A stretch of DNA of 63,216 nt from Gammaproteobacteria bacterium. Its GTDB lineage: Bacteria; Pseudomonadota; Gammaproteobacteria; JAADJB01. Below are positions 16,557-24,426 of the stretch, piece after piece. Position 1 is the first letter of the stretch; every line of letters begins with the position of its first letter. The notes beneath the pieces were generated by a model. The model worked only from the letters and a program-made list of their open reading frames with translations, was not told where the DNA came from and ran no database searches. Both the position numbers and the translations under genes were made by a program. Location: positions 1 through 63,216 of the forward strand of contig JAADJB010000020.1 of the NCBI GenBank assembly GCA_013151035.1, given 5' to 3'.

Positions 16557-17746
16557 GCCGTCATATCTATACCGTATTTGACCAGCATTGTTGCGGCAAA
16601 CAGAGGGCTATCGGTGAATTAGCTTTTGAACAAACGGATACCCGGGGAGTCACTCAAGCACAATTTCGCTACCTGGCAGATTACTTAAAGCAGACTCAAG
16701 CAAGATCCATTGATCCAGTCAATCTGCCGTTAAATAATGAGGTCTTTAATTTCACCCAACTCCCCGGTGCACTCAATGATGTATTACCCGACCGCTGGGG
16801 ACGTGAGGTAGCCTTAAAACTCAACAACATTACCCGCAACAATATATCCGGCTTGATCGACTGGGTTTCTGAACATCACATTGGCTCATTATCTTTTGCC
16901 AAACGAGGTCAACAGCCGGCTAAACGTGCCATTGGCCCTTCGATGAACGCACTCACGCGACTTGATACGGAATCCAATAAATTTGAAGAAACCGCTACCC
17001 CGTTAATTGCAGACGAATGGGCGATCACACTTGCCAGTGGTGCATCTGTAGGCGGTGCTCGACGTAAAACGCTGGTTTCCGAAGGACAAAATGGCTACCT
17101 GGTAAAGTTCTCTCAAAAAACAGACCGTATTAATTTACCCCGAGTGGAACACGCTACAATGACGTTAGCTGAAAAAGCAGGAATACCGGTCGCCGATACA
17201 CAAATCAAACAGGTAAACAACAAGGATGCGCTCGTCGTTACTCGTTTTGATATAGTGAAGGGGTTACCCTGCAAACAAATATTATCTTTTGATACCTTAT
17301 TAAATGGTCAGGCATCTCACTATGGTGAACTTGCACAGATCATTATTAAACAGGTTTCAACATCGCGCCTGGAGGCCTGCCTGAAACAACTCTTCCAGCA
17401 AATGTGTTTTAACATCTGCATTAATAACACCGATGATCACTTAAAGAATTTCTCTTTGCTACGCAATGAAAAAGGCTGGCACATATCACCTGCCTATGAT
17501 CTCGTGCCTTCCACATCAGTAGGCGAATATCATCAACTGGGTTTTGATAACTCTGCTACACCGCCGAAAGGAAAGGCCTTGATTCAATATGCGGAACGTT
17601 ATTTTCATCTCAACGGAAAAAAATCGCGACAAATAATAGATGCCTGTGAAAAAGAAATTGCTGAATGGCAACAGCATTTTTCTGATACGGGTGTCACAGA
17701 AAAAGACATTAACTATCTTGAAAATGTCATTACAGCAAGATTATGA
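16553..17746 (+). CDS. hipA: HipA-like serine/threonine kinase toxin
   Basis: This 397-residue protein is close to full length for the family. The N-terminal domain (about 1-105) includes LPDRWGREVALKL. The Ser-containing P-loop is SGASVGGARRK (162-172), and Ser165 is the likely autophosphorylation site. The catalytic motif NNTDDHLKNF is at 291-300 and the metal-binding YDLVPS at 315-320. E. coli HipA phosphorylates glutamyl-tRNA synthetase; the target here is unknown. The TGA stop overlaps the ATG of thiE, which ties toxin and thiamine enzyme translation together. Confidence 0.88.
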   Translation: MSRHIYTVFDQHCCGKQRAIGELAFEQTDTRGVTQAQFRYLADYLKQTQARSIDPVNLPLNNEVFNFTQLPGALNDVLPDRWGREVALKLNNITRNNISGLIDWVSEHHIGSLSFAKRGQQPAKRAIGPSMNALTRLDTESNKFEETATPLIADEWAITLASGASVGGARRKTLVSEGQNGYLVKFSQKTDRINLPRVEHATMTLAEKAGIPVADTQIKQVNNKDALVVTRFDIVKGLPCKQILSFDTLLNGQASHYGELAQIIIKQVSTSRLEACLKQLFQQMCFNICINNTDDHLKNFSLLRNEKGWHISPAYDLVPSTSVGEYHQLGFDNSATPPKGKALIQYAERYFHLNGKKSRQIIDACEKEIAEWQQHFSDTGVTEKDINYLENVITARL

Positions 17747-18381
17747 ATAAAATGTCCGACATACAAAATTCATTCAGAGGGCTATATGCCATCACCCCTA
17801 CGAGTATCAATAATACCGAAAGGCTCCTATATCAAGTGGAACAAGCAATACTAGGTGGTGCTGCACTCATTCAATACCGTAACAAGGATAATAATCCACG
17901 ACACAAAGAAAAAGAAGCGCGTGCCTTGTTAGATCTGTGCCATCAACATCATCGCCTATTAATCATTAATGATGATGTGGCACTAGCCCGCACCATTAAT
18001 GCTGATGGTGTTCATATTGGCAGTGATGACATGGGCATCATACAAGCCCGACAACAACTCGGTGACCATGCCATCATCGGGGTCTCCTGTTATAACAATC
18101 TGGAATTAGCACTACAGGTCGCCGATCAGGGTGCTAGTTATGTTGCCTTTGGCCGCTTCTTCCCATCAAGATCAAAGCCGGATGCCACACTTGCCGACAT
18201 AGAGACCCTGCGTCAGGCGAGGCAACAAATTGATCTACCCATTATAGCGATTGGTGGTATTACTGCGGATAATGGGAAGACCCTGATTGATGCTGGTGCA
18301 GATATGCTGGCAGTGATACAGGGCATCTTTGGGAAACAGGATATTCGTATCGCTGCCGAGGAAATAAACAGACTGTTTTAA
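17743..18381 (+). CDS. thiE: Thiamine phosphate synthase
   Basis: This 212-residue TIM-barrel enzyme joins HMP-PP and thiazole phosphate. Signature segments are GLYAITPT, LIQYRNKDN (about 46-54), LLIINDDVALA, DGVHIGSDDMG, GVSCYNNLE, FGRFFPSRSKP and IIAIGGIT. The family is complete. The ATG overlaps the hipA stop (ATGA), so it is probably expressed mainly from the hipBA promoter or by read-through from thiD. Its last 4 bp overlap the convergent outer-membrane gene. Confidence 0.92.
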   Translation: MNKMSDIQNSFRGLYAITPTSINNTERLLYQVEQAILGGAALIQYRNKDNNPRHKEKEARALLDLCHQHHRLLIINDDVALARTINADGVHIGSDDMGIIQARQQLGDHAIIGVSCYNNLELALQVADQGASYVAFGRFFPSRSKPDATLADIETLRQARQQIDLPIIAIGGITADNGKTLIDAGADMLAVIQGIFGKQDIRIAAEEINRLF

Positions 18382-19577
18382 AAATAATACGCCAGATCAA
18401 GTTGCAGATAATCATCCCGTTTCAGGCTATTTAACAGACCCGTTTTATTCACACCCCTGAAACCACGCAGCTCCAGCTCCAGTCGCCAGGCATCACCCAG
18501 CCGACGACTTGCCTCAAGACTGATAAAGGATTCACCGCTATCTACATCGACAATCACACCCAGTAATGCCTCGGTCGACTGCTCATCATTCAACACCAGG
18601 CGCAGACCTGTCATGACATCATTCTGAAAAAAAGAGGTCGCCTGTTGACCACGACTATCATAGAGATACTCCAGCACTACCCCCAGATCAGCATCACTCT
18701 CCTGTATACCGATAAAGCTGTATTCGAAACCAGCGGTAAGCGCAACAAAGTTTTTTGCCCGCCAGTTCCGGCTAATCAGCTCCAGCTTCCACAACCAGTC
18801 TTCACTGGTCGATTGTATATCCAACCCGCTTTGTCGCATCTGTAAATAGGTTGGCACCAACACCGCCTGACCATTCTTAAAACCGGGGCTAAATACCGGC
18901 TCACGACTGGTGCCGTTAAATTGTGATAAACCAATCTCCCAATCACCCAGCATATAAAACCAGCGCATAGCCAGATCAATATTCTGGTCTTTTTTACTCG
19001 ACTCATAACGCACCTGATCAACATCTACCAATGGAGAAAAACGGGGTCGACCCTTGATACCGGAAAAGCTGCGTTCACGAAAACCAGGCAGCACAAAGAA
19101 ATCCCATACTCCCCAATCCGATTCAACACTCGCCTGAATCATCGGCTGACCCAGCTTATCCTCGCCATCCAGATTTTCTACAAAGTCTGTTTGATTAATC
19201 ACATCCACCAGGTGCTGTGATTCGGTTACCCCCCAATAAACCTTGCTGATACCCGCCTTTAATTCCCAACCATCGTAGACCTTCAACCAGGAGAGCTCTC
19301 GAATATCGTTGTGATTGCGTTGCGCATCCACATCACCTATGCGACTGAATATCTCAAACGTCAGACTTTGATCGCCATTATCCCACTCATGGTAAAACTC
19401 AGGCTGAATCGCCAGCGAAAAATTGTTCTGTGACTGTTGGGGGTTTTGCGCTAAAGGCGTACGCAGAAAACTACGCCACTGCATACTCACATCACCCGAC
19501 CATTCCGCCGCCAGGGCTTGTGTCTGATACAGCATAAAAAACAGACAAACAATATATATTCTCACCACCATTCCCAT
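18378..19577 (-). CDS. Predicted outer-membrane beta-barrel protein
   Basis: This 399-residue exported protein has a signal peptide at 1-24 (ends ALAA-EW). Amphipathic beta strands run throughout (SLAIQPEFYHEW, WELKAGISKVYWG, FVALTAGFEYSFIG). It ends in Phe after LDLAYYF, as many barrels do. It is the last gene of a set with an MMPL/RND transporter and a LolA-like protein. A role as the outer-membrane exit or receiver of that pathway is inferred. The specific family is not certain. Confidence 0.72.
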   Translation of the reverse strand: MGMVVRIYIVCLFFMLYQTQALAAEWSGDVSMQWRSFLRTPLAQNPQQSQNNFSLAIQPEFYHEWDNGDQSLTFEIFSRIGDVDAQRNHNDIRELSWLKVYDGWELKAGISKVYWGVTESQHLVDVINQTDFVENLDGEDKLGQPMIQASVESDWGVWDFFVLPGFRERSFSGIKGRPRFSPLVDVDQVRYESSKKDQNIDLAMRWFYMLGDWEIGLSQFNGTSREPVFSPGFKNGQAVLVPTYLQMRQSGLDIQSTSEDWLWKLELISRNWRAKNFVALTAGFEYSFIGIQESDADLGVVLEYLYDSRGQQATSFFQNDVMTGLRLVLNDEQSTEALLGVIVDVDSGESFISLEASRRLGDAWRLELELRGFRGVNKTGLLNSLKRDDYLQLDLAYYF

Positions 19578-19584
19578 TCCATTA

Positions 19585-19734
19585 ACTCAAGAGGCATGAG
19601 GTGCTCTTCTCTAACAGAGACCGTCAGCCGCATGGACGCGGCTGTCGAGCCTACATGGATGTATTCACGGCGTGTCTTTGCTAAAAGAGGAGCAACCCCT
19701 GTCTCGATAGTTGGTGCGCAATGCGCACCCTACC
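19585..19734. repeat. Intergenic repeat block ending in a family A hairpin (19711-19734)
   Basis: A TTAACTCAAGAG segment is shared with 13921 and 63022 in the same order with a TCTTCTCTAAC tail. A small hairpin (AGCCGC/GCGGCT) follows, then a family A repeat at 19711-19734. The stop codon of the LolA-like gene (19730-19732 on the minus strand) lies inside that repeat. Confidence 0.6.
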
Positions 19735-20521
19735 GCGCCCGTTTTAAACTATTGCGACTAAAATTTTTCTCACTCAAACCGGTGTTAAATTGATAATCCT
19801 GAAAAGAAAGATCGGTCGACTTCCCTGTTTGATGGTTTATCATCTGCATGATATCAGCACGCCAGTATTGATTAAGATATTGTTTGTAATCCTTGTACTC
19901 AAGGGTCTTTAACAAGGCGTTTTTACGATCATAAAAGACAATTTTCTCAGGACGGTATTCCTGCTTATTGATCCACGCGACCTGGCGCGTATAACCGGAA
20001 TTTTTATAAGTTGGATAACGCTCGATAACAAAACAGCCAACACCATTACAGTCTTCATCCCTGATATATTTATAGGTGTATTTATCCACCTCCTGGGAGG
20101 ATATATCCTCATAGGAAAACTCGCTGCCCATAAACGGTCCGGATTTATTCTTTGAACTAATTCGTTTAACTCGCTTTAGAGCCGGCAGGTAAAGCCATTG
20201 ATCATCCGGTCTTATGGTATGCGTATAGGTTAAAAATGCCGTACCCTTCACATCCCTTGGTTTATCAAAGATCGACAGGCTCTTGTCTCCATCACCAGTC
20301 ACCTCCAGTGTCTTTGTACGCAACTCCCGCACACTACTTCTTCCCTGTTTATTTTTAAGCACCATCTTCAGTTTAACGGTGGAATCCTTAAAACCGGTAT
20401 CACGCTTATCAATCTCAACGGCAATCGCCAGACCTTTTTCTTCTGCCGTTTCAGCAACCACATTCAGGCTTCCGCCTAATAATGAAACGGCCAAAAAGAT
20501 ATTAAAGATTATTTTTTTCAA
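19730..20521 (-). CDS. LolA-like outer-membrane lipoprotein-sorting family protein
   Basis: This 263-residue periplasmic protein has a signal peptide at 1-23 (ends NVVA-ET). It continues as a LolA-like half-barrel typical of proteins encoded beside MMPL/RND transporters (LEVTGDGDKSLSIFDKPRD, DDQWLYLPALKRVKRISS, GPFMGSEFSYEDIS). It probably shuttles a lipid or lipoprotein between the transporter and the outer membrane; the substrate is unknown. The stop TAG is supplied by a family A repeat. Confidence 0.82.
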   Translation of the reverse strand: MKKIIFNIFLAVSLLGGSLNVVAETAEEKGLAIAVEIDKRDTGFKDSTVKLKMVLKNKQGRSSVRELRTKTLEVTGDGDKSLSIFDKPRDVKGTAFLTYTHTIRPDDQWLYLPALKRVKRISSKNKSGPFMGSEFSYEDISSQEVDKYTYKYIRDEDCNGVGCFVIERYPTYKNSGYTRQVAWINKQEYRPEKIVFYDRKNALLKTLEYKDYKQYLNQYWRADIMQMINHQTGKSTDLSFQDYQFNTGLSEKNFSRNSLKRAR

Positions 20522-20542
20522 GCTTATTCCTCTCTATTAATG

Positions 20543-20592
20543 TTGGTGCGCAGTGCACACCCTACCATTGGTAGCGCGGTGCGCGCCCTACC
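20543..20592 (-). repeat. Two tandem family A repeats at the 3' end of the RND gene
   Basis: Copies lie at 20543-20566 and a diverged one at 20569-20592. The TAG stop of the RND transporter (20588-20590 on the minus strand) is the TAG of GGTAGGG in the second copy. Confidence 0.75.
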
Positions 20593-22873
20593 GATTATCA
20601 TCACCATCAATCTTCATTAATAATGGCGGCAACATAAAAAAGTCCAGCATCAAGGCAATTGCAATAATAATACTGGTCATCAAGCCCATGCCTGCATTCA
20701 ACTCAAAGGCTGATTGTGAAAGAATCATAAAACCAGCAATCAAGGCCGCTGAGGTTACCCACAATGCCACACCCACATTTTTGAAGGCATAACGCACCGC
20801 ATCATGGCTGGATAGATTATTCTCTCTACGCGCACGAATATACTTACTGATAAAATGCACCGTATCATCTACCACAATACCCAGGGTCATCGCGGTGACC
20901 ACCGATAATGCCAGACCAATCTCACCCACTAGAATTCCCCACAGACCAAAGGCGGCAGCAGCAGGAAAGAGATTAGGAATCAAACTAATCAGACCATACT
21001 TGAACGAACGTAGAGCCACCACCAATACTAATGAGATTAATACCAAAGCAATCGTTGTTCCGATGAGCATGCTTTCTATATTTCTCAATCCAATATGCGC
21101 AAACATAAGCGCAGGACTTGCACCCTCTGTATGTAAACCCTGTGTGTTTTTCATCAACCACTGACCAGCCCGTTCTTCCAGTGCTAATATCTGATTCGAT
21201 GAAATCGTCTTTAATGTGACATTAATGCGTGTTGCCTGTTTAGCCACATCAATCTGATTATTAAGATCCAGGCCATAGGGCAGCGACATCTCGTAGAGCA
21301 ATAAATACTGCGCCGCCAACTCGCGACTATCAGGCAGACGATACCATGCCGGATCATCGCCATGCATACTCTTGTTAAGCCGTTTAAAGGTATCCGTAAT
21401 ACTGCTGACATGAATCACTTCTGGTTGTTGACGATACCAGTGACTAAAGGCTTCAACTTGTTGCAAAAAGCCAGGATCACTAACGGCATTTTCTTCACCA
21501 CTATCGAGTGAATAGGCAATGGTATAAGTTCCAGTCAGATGGCTGGTGGTGAAATCCGTGTCACGGCGAAACTCAACAGAGTCATCAAAATAATTCACGA
21601 AGATATCGTTAAGTTCATTCTTCGGAATAAAGCTAATCAAAATAACCACTGCCAAACTCAGAGACAACAATAAACCTTTGCGTCGCCGAACCACAAACTC
21701 GCCCAGATCAGCCATCATATGGGTACCTGTTACTCGATATTTCGCCTTGTTCGGTAATATAAGCATCGCGGCAGGCAGAAAGGTGACGGTCAGAAAAAAG
21801 GCACCGATAACGCCAAAGGTTGAGATATTACCTAAATCCGCAAAGGGTGGGGCATCACTGGAATTTAAGCTTAAAAAGCCCAGTGCTGTCGTCAGGCTAG
21901 TAAGCAGGATAGGCATGAAATTAACCCGCATACTCTCAACAATAGCATCATGCTTATTCGCTCCCTTATGAATCTCCTGCAACATCGTCACCAGCAAGTG
22001 CACCGCTCCGGCGATGGCAATGGTCAGGATGATAATCGGTGCAGAGGCTGACGGCGGAGTCAATTTAATACCAAGCCAACCGGCGGTACCCATACCCACT
22101 ATGATAGAAAACAGTACCAGAACAAGTGTTGTCAAGGTACTACTAATCCCGCGCAACAAGATAAACAACACAATAGCAATCGCCAGAAATGCCATCGGGA
22201 TCAGCGTTACACCATCCCGCTTACTCGCCTCCGGGAAGGCATTATTCATCATCACCATACCTGCCAAGCGAATATCCATCTGCGGATATTTTTGTTTCAT
22301 ATCAGACAGCATCTGGCGCACAAAGACAACCACCTGCGGATTCTCCAACATCTGATTCACACCGGGTAACTGGATAATCACATTGACACCCGTGTGTGCG
22401 GCATCTGGCGAGATCAGTTTATTGATTAGCATAGGCTCATTAAGCGCAACAACCTTAACCGCCTGCAGATCCTCCAGCGTTAGACTTCCCGGCTCCTCCA
22501 CCAGATCACCCACAATAAGATCATCCTCCTCAGCATAGGTATGCTGAAAATTCGTTACTGAATCCACGCGAATCGAAAATGGGATCTGCCACGCCTGTTC
22601 GGTTATATCCTGTATTGCAAGCAAGGTGTCCGGGGTAAAGACTTTGCCATCTTGAGGCGACACCACAAACAGCACATTGTCATTCTTGGTGTAGGTATCC
22701 TGCAGGTTTTCAAAGGCTGTGAGCTGCGGGTTTTCCTTACTGAAAAACACGCGGTAATCATTAGTAAATTCAAGATCTGCGGCACCCTTACCAATGAGCA
22801 TAACCGCTAATATTGAGACAATGACCACTAGATAACGCCATCTCAAAATCCATTCTGTATACCTGACTAACAT
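20588..22873 (-). CDS. MMPL/RND-family membrane transporter
   Basis: This 761-residue protein has two repeats, each with one TM, a large periplasmic loop and five TMs (about 10-30, 220-345; 395-415, 600-740). This is the HpnN/MmpL topology. Motifs include GITSTLTTLVLVLFS-like helices, GMGTAGWLGIKLTPPSA and GIVVDDTVHFISKY, the charged TM motif of this family. I chose the ATG at 22873, with GAGG about 6 nt upstream; the frame is open further back but without a signal. It probably exports lipids or hopanoid-like molecules with the LolA-like and barrel proteins. Confidence 0.85.
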   Translation of the reverse strand: MLVRYTEWILRWRYLVVIVSILAVMLIGKGAADLEFTNDYRVFFSKENPQLTAFENLQDTYTKNDNVLFVVSPQDGKVFTPDTLLAIQDITEQAWQIPFSIRVDSVTNFQHTYAEEDDLIVGDLVEEPGSLTLEDLQAVKVVALNEPMLINKLISPDAAHTGVNVIIQLPGVNQMLENPQVVVFVRQMLSDMKQKYPQMDIRLAGMVMMNNAFPEASKRDGVTLIPMAFLAIAIVLFILLRGISSTLTTLVLVLFSIIVGMGTAGWLGIKLTPPSASAPIIILTIAIAGAVHLLVTMLQEIHKGANKHDAIVESMRVNFMPILLTSLTTALGFLSLNSSDAPPFADLGNISTFGVIGAFFLTVTFLPAAMLILPNKAKYRVTGTHMMADLGEFVVRRRKGLLLSLSLAVVILISFIPKNELNDIFVNYFDDSVEFRRDTDFTTSHLTGTYTIAYSLDSGEENAVSDPGFLQQVEAFSHWYRQQPEVIHVSSITDTFKRLNKSMHGDDPAWYRLPDSRELAAQYLLLYEMSLPYGLDLNNQIDVAKQATRINVTLKTISSNQILALEERAGQWLMKNTQGLHTEGASPALMFAHIGLRNIESMLIGTTIALVLISLVLVVALRSFKYGLISLIPNLFPAAAAFGLWGILVGEIGLALSVVTAMTLGIVVDDTVHFISKYIRARRENNLSSHDAVRYAFKNVGVALWVTSAALIAGFMILSQSAFELNAGMGLMTSIIIAIALMLDFFMLPPLLMKIDGDDNR

Positions 22874-22926
22874 GATCACCTCAATTGAATTTACCGAGTA
22901 ACAGTATACCCCGAATGTTTCAGGAA

Positions 22927-22951
22927 GGGGGACAGACTTCAGTCTGCCCCC
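22927..22951. repeat. Family C palindrome (GGGGACAGAC / GTCTGTCCCC type)
   Basis: GACAGACT and AGTCTG arms are embedded in G and C runs. Related, better paired copies lie at 23311-23341 and 24308-24338. Confidence 0.6.
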
Positions 22952-22962
22952 GGTATGGCAAC

Positions 22963-23033
22963 TTGTCATTCCCACACAGGCGGGAATCCATTATATTACA
23001 GGCATTAGATCCCCGCCTACGCGGGGATGACAG
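22963..23033. repeat. Family B palindromic repeat pair
   Basis: Facing arms, TTGTCATTCCCACACAGGCG and CCGCCTACGCGGGGATGACA, are separated by about 18 bp of AT-rich sequence. The pair forms a long hairpin upstream of the RND gene. Confidence 0.7.
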
Positions 23034-23064
23034 CAGCCTGATACTGATTTTTTTCTCATAAACA

Positions 23065-23092
23065 TTGATAATCCCGAAAACTGATCTACACT
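23065..23092 (+). promoter_or_regulatory. Candidate sigma-70 promoter of the small RNA
   Basis: TTGATA (23065-23070) and TACACT (23087-23092) are spaced by 16 bp. The predicted start is at about 23099. A stretch TATAAA overlaps the downstream edge of the -10. Confidence 0.4.
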
Positions 23093-23098
23093 ATAAAG

Positions 23099-23304
23099 CA
23101 GAATAAGCGATTTATACGAATTGAGGAGACAAACCAAACACCCCGAATCCTGACATAACGGGCATACCGGTTCAGGTGATGAATCAAATTGGTAGTGCAG
23201 TAGACAACAACGTCTAAGTCTGCCAGGATTCGGAGGTGCCCAATATTTAAGGCACCAATACCACAAAAAAGCCCCGCTAAATAGCGGGGCTTTTTTGTGG
23301 TATT
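23099..23304 (+). ncRNA. Candidate structured small RNA (about 200 nt)
   Basis: No convincing reading frame lies here, but the sequence folds. A closing stem CCGAATCCTG (about 23142-23151) pairs with CAGGATTCGG (about 23224-23233), with flanking CACC/GGTG. Inside it are CCTGA/TCAGG and TAGAC-AACAAC-GTCTA hairpins. GGTGCC/GGCACC (23236-23256) follows, then a terminator of exceptional length. GGA motifs appear at about 23123, 23226 and 23232. I do not recognise it as 6S, tmRNA, SRP or RNase P RNA. A 12-codon frame starting at about 23180 exists and is probably incidental. Confidence 0.45.
23257..23304. terminator. Very long bidirectional rho-independent terminator
   Basis: The arms 23257-23277 and 23284-23304 form a perfect 21-bp stem (extendable by 2 bp) closed by TAAATA. 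Each arm has A6 or T6 next to GCCCCGC or GCGGGGC, so it can stop transcription in both directions: the candidate RNA on + and any read-through from the Cys-cluster gene on -. Confidence 0.88.
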
Positions 23305-23310
23305 GGGGGA

Positions 23311-23341
23311 CTGAGGGACAGGCCTAAGGTCTGTCCCTCAG
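23311..23341. repeat. Family C palindrome beside the terminator
   Basis: A perfect 11-bp stem, CTGAGGGACAG / CTGTCCCTCAG, encloses a 9-nt loop. It directly follows the terminator and lies at the 3' end of the Cys-cluster gene. Confidence 0.75.
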
Positions 23342-23354
23342 TGTCTCCTAACAA

Positions 23355-24218
23355 TTATTCGCCTTTTCCTGCCTGCTCCTCTGCCGCCATCTCTCTCCGA
23401 CGCGCGACCCGTGAATCTTCTGCATCGGTCTTCATTACCAAAAAGTCCTCGCCATACAATAACTGGGTAATAAACTTCATGGAAAAACCAAGGAATGCTA
23501 CGTCATCATCGCCATTAATCACCTCTAAGTGCTCATCGGTTAGTTCGTAAACCTGTGAAAACCCTTCACTCTTGATGAACTCACGGAAAGTATCAATATT
23601 ATAACTGGCCATAAAAAATATCTGCAAACTGCGCTTGGAAGGCTTACCAATCGAGGGGCCTGATGATTTTTTCTTCAGAATCAACTGACGCCAGGCTCGA
23701 CCATGCTTATCATAGTCCTCAACACCTTGCTCCTTACGGTAGTCCTTAATCGTAATCTCTCGATCTTCATCATGCCCCTTACAGTGATCCTCAACGACCA
23801 CAGCATAAGAGACATTATCTACATACTCATCCTGTTTGCGCTGAGACACCAGACCAATAGGATAATAACGACAGGAGGTCGGACGATCTTCATAAACACT
23901 ACAGCCCTCATCCTGCACAAACAAACAAACCGGTGCTTCATCCTCAGTACGAAATTTAACCCCGGGCAGACCATCGGCATCCATTTCATAAGGCACGGTA
24001 TAGGCAGCAAGGAATTCTGCCGAGGTCATACCCAGACGATTCTTGAGCCGCACAATATCGTACGGTGTCAGGGTAATATCAATCGCCTTGCAACAGGCAT
24101 TCCAGCAGGAGATCCCCGGCTTGCACTCAAACTTGATCGTATAATCCTCATCATACTGAATCGGCATCACCGGACTGGCCGGGATCGGGGAATCTTTTAT
24201 ATGTGCTTCTTCTTTCAT
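23355..24218 (-). CDS. YkgJ-family cysteine-cluster protein (287 aa)
   Basis: A larger member of the zinc/iron-chelating Cys-cluster family. Cysteines occur in FECKPGISCWNACCKAID (about 30-47), APVCLFVQDEGCSVYEDR and TSCRYYPIG, which together fit a 4-Cys metal or Fe-S site. The C-terminal part (about 170-287) is a family extension of unknown role ending in a charged tail. It is monocistronic between a hairpin-rich spacer and aprA. Function is unknown; proximity to aprBA may mean a role in Fe-S or redox biology, but that is speculation. Confidence 0.78.
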   Translation of the reverse strand: MKEEAHIKDSPIPASPVMPIQYDEDYTIKFECKPGISCWNACCKAIDITLTPYDIVRLKNRLGMTSAEFLAAYTVPYEMDADGLPGVKFRTEDEAPVCLFVQDEGCSVYEDRPTSCRYYPIGLVSQRKQDEYVDNVSYAVVVEDHCKGHDEDREITIKDYRKEQGVEDYDKHGRAWRQLILKKKSSGPSIGKPSKRSLQIFFMASYNIDTFREFIKSEGFSQVYELTDEHLEVINGDDDVAFLGFSMKFITQLLYGEDFLVMKTDAEDSRVARRREMAAEEQAGKGE

Positions 24219-24238
24219 ACTAAACCTCAGGAGTTATA

Positions 24239-24281
24239 CCATTGTGGGGTTACGCGATAAAATCGCTAACCCAACCTACAG
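24239..24281. repeat. Palindrome with GGGTTA-GCGAT / ATCGC-TAACCC arms
   Basis: The imperfect inverted repeat GGGGTTACGCGAT and ATCGCTAACCC flanks AAA. It lies upstream of the Cys-cluster gene. GTTGGGTTAC fragments recur near 10880 and 32065. Confidence 0.6.
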
Positions 24282-24307
24282 CGGAGCATTTTAACACATT
24301 TCAGGCT

Positions 24308-24338
24308 GGGGACAGACCCGGTTTTTGGGTCTGTCCCC
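24308..24338. repeat. Family C palindrome, perfect 12-bp stem
   Basis: GGGGACAGACCC and GGGTCTGTCCCC flank a 7-nt loop between the Cys-cluster gene and the aprA terminator. Confidence 0.8.
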
Positions 24339-24365
24339 TTAAAGCACGAAAAAAGACAACTCCCA

Positions 24366-24405
24366 TAAAAAAATCCGAACCCCTTGCGGAGTCCGGATTT
24401 TTTAT
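24366..24405 (-). terminator. Rho-independent terminator of aprBA
   Basis: On the minus strand, AAAAAATCCGGACTCCGC, a short AAG loop and a mostly complementary arm are followed by seven T. It begins about 22 bp after the aprA stop codon. Confidence 0.85.
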
Positions 24406-24426
24406 TGACCACTGTCTAAGTAAGAC

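Noticed and set aside
99-20592. CRISPR array from the many short repeats
   Set aside because: Copies are palindromic, dispersed over the whole window and not regularly spaced; no cas genes are present.
22874-22975. Longer N-terminus of the RND transporter
   Set aside because: The ATG at 22873 has a strong GAGG site and gives the normal family start just before TM1.
23180-23218. 12-residue leader peptide (MNQIGSAVDNNV)
   Set aside because: It is very short, lies inside the proposed RNA stem region, and no downstream gene would be controlled.
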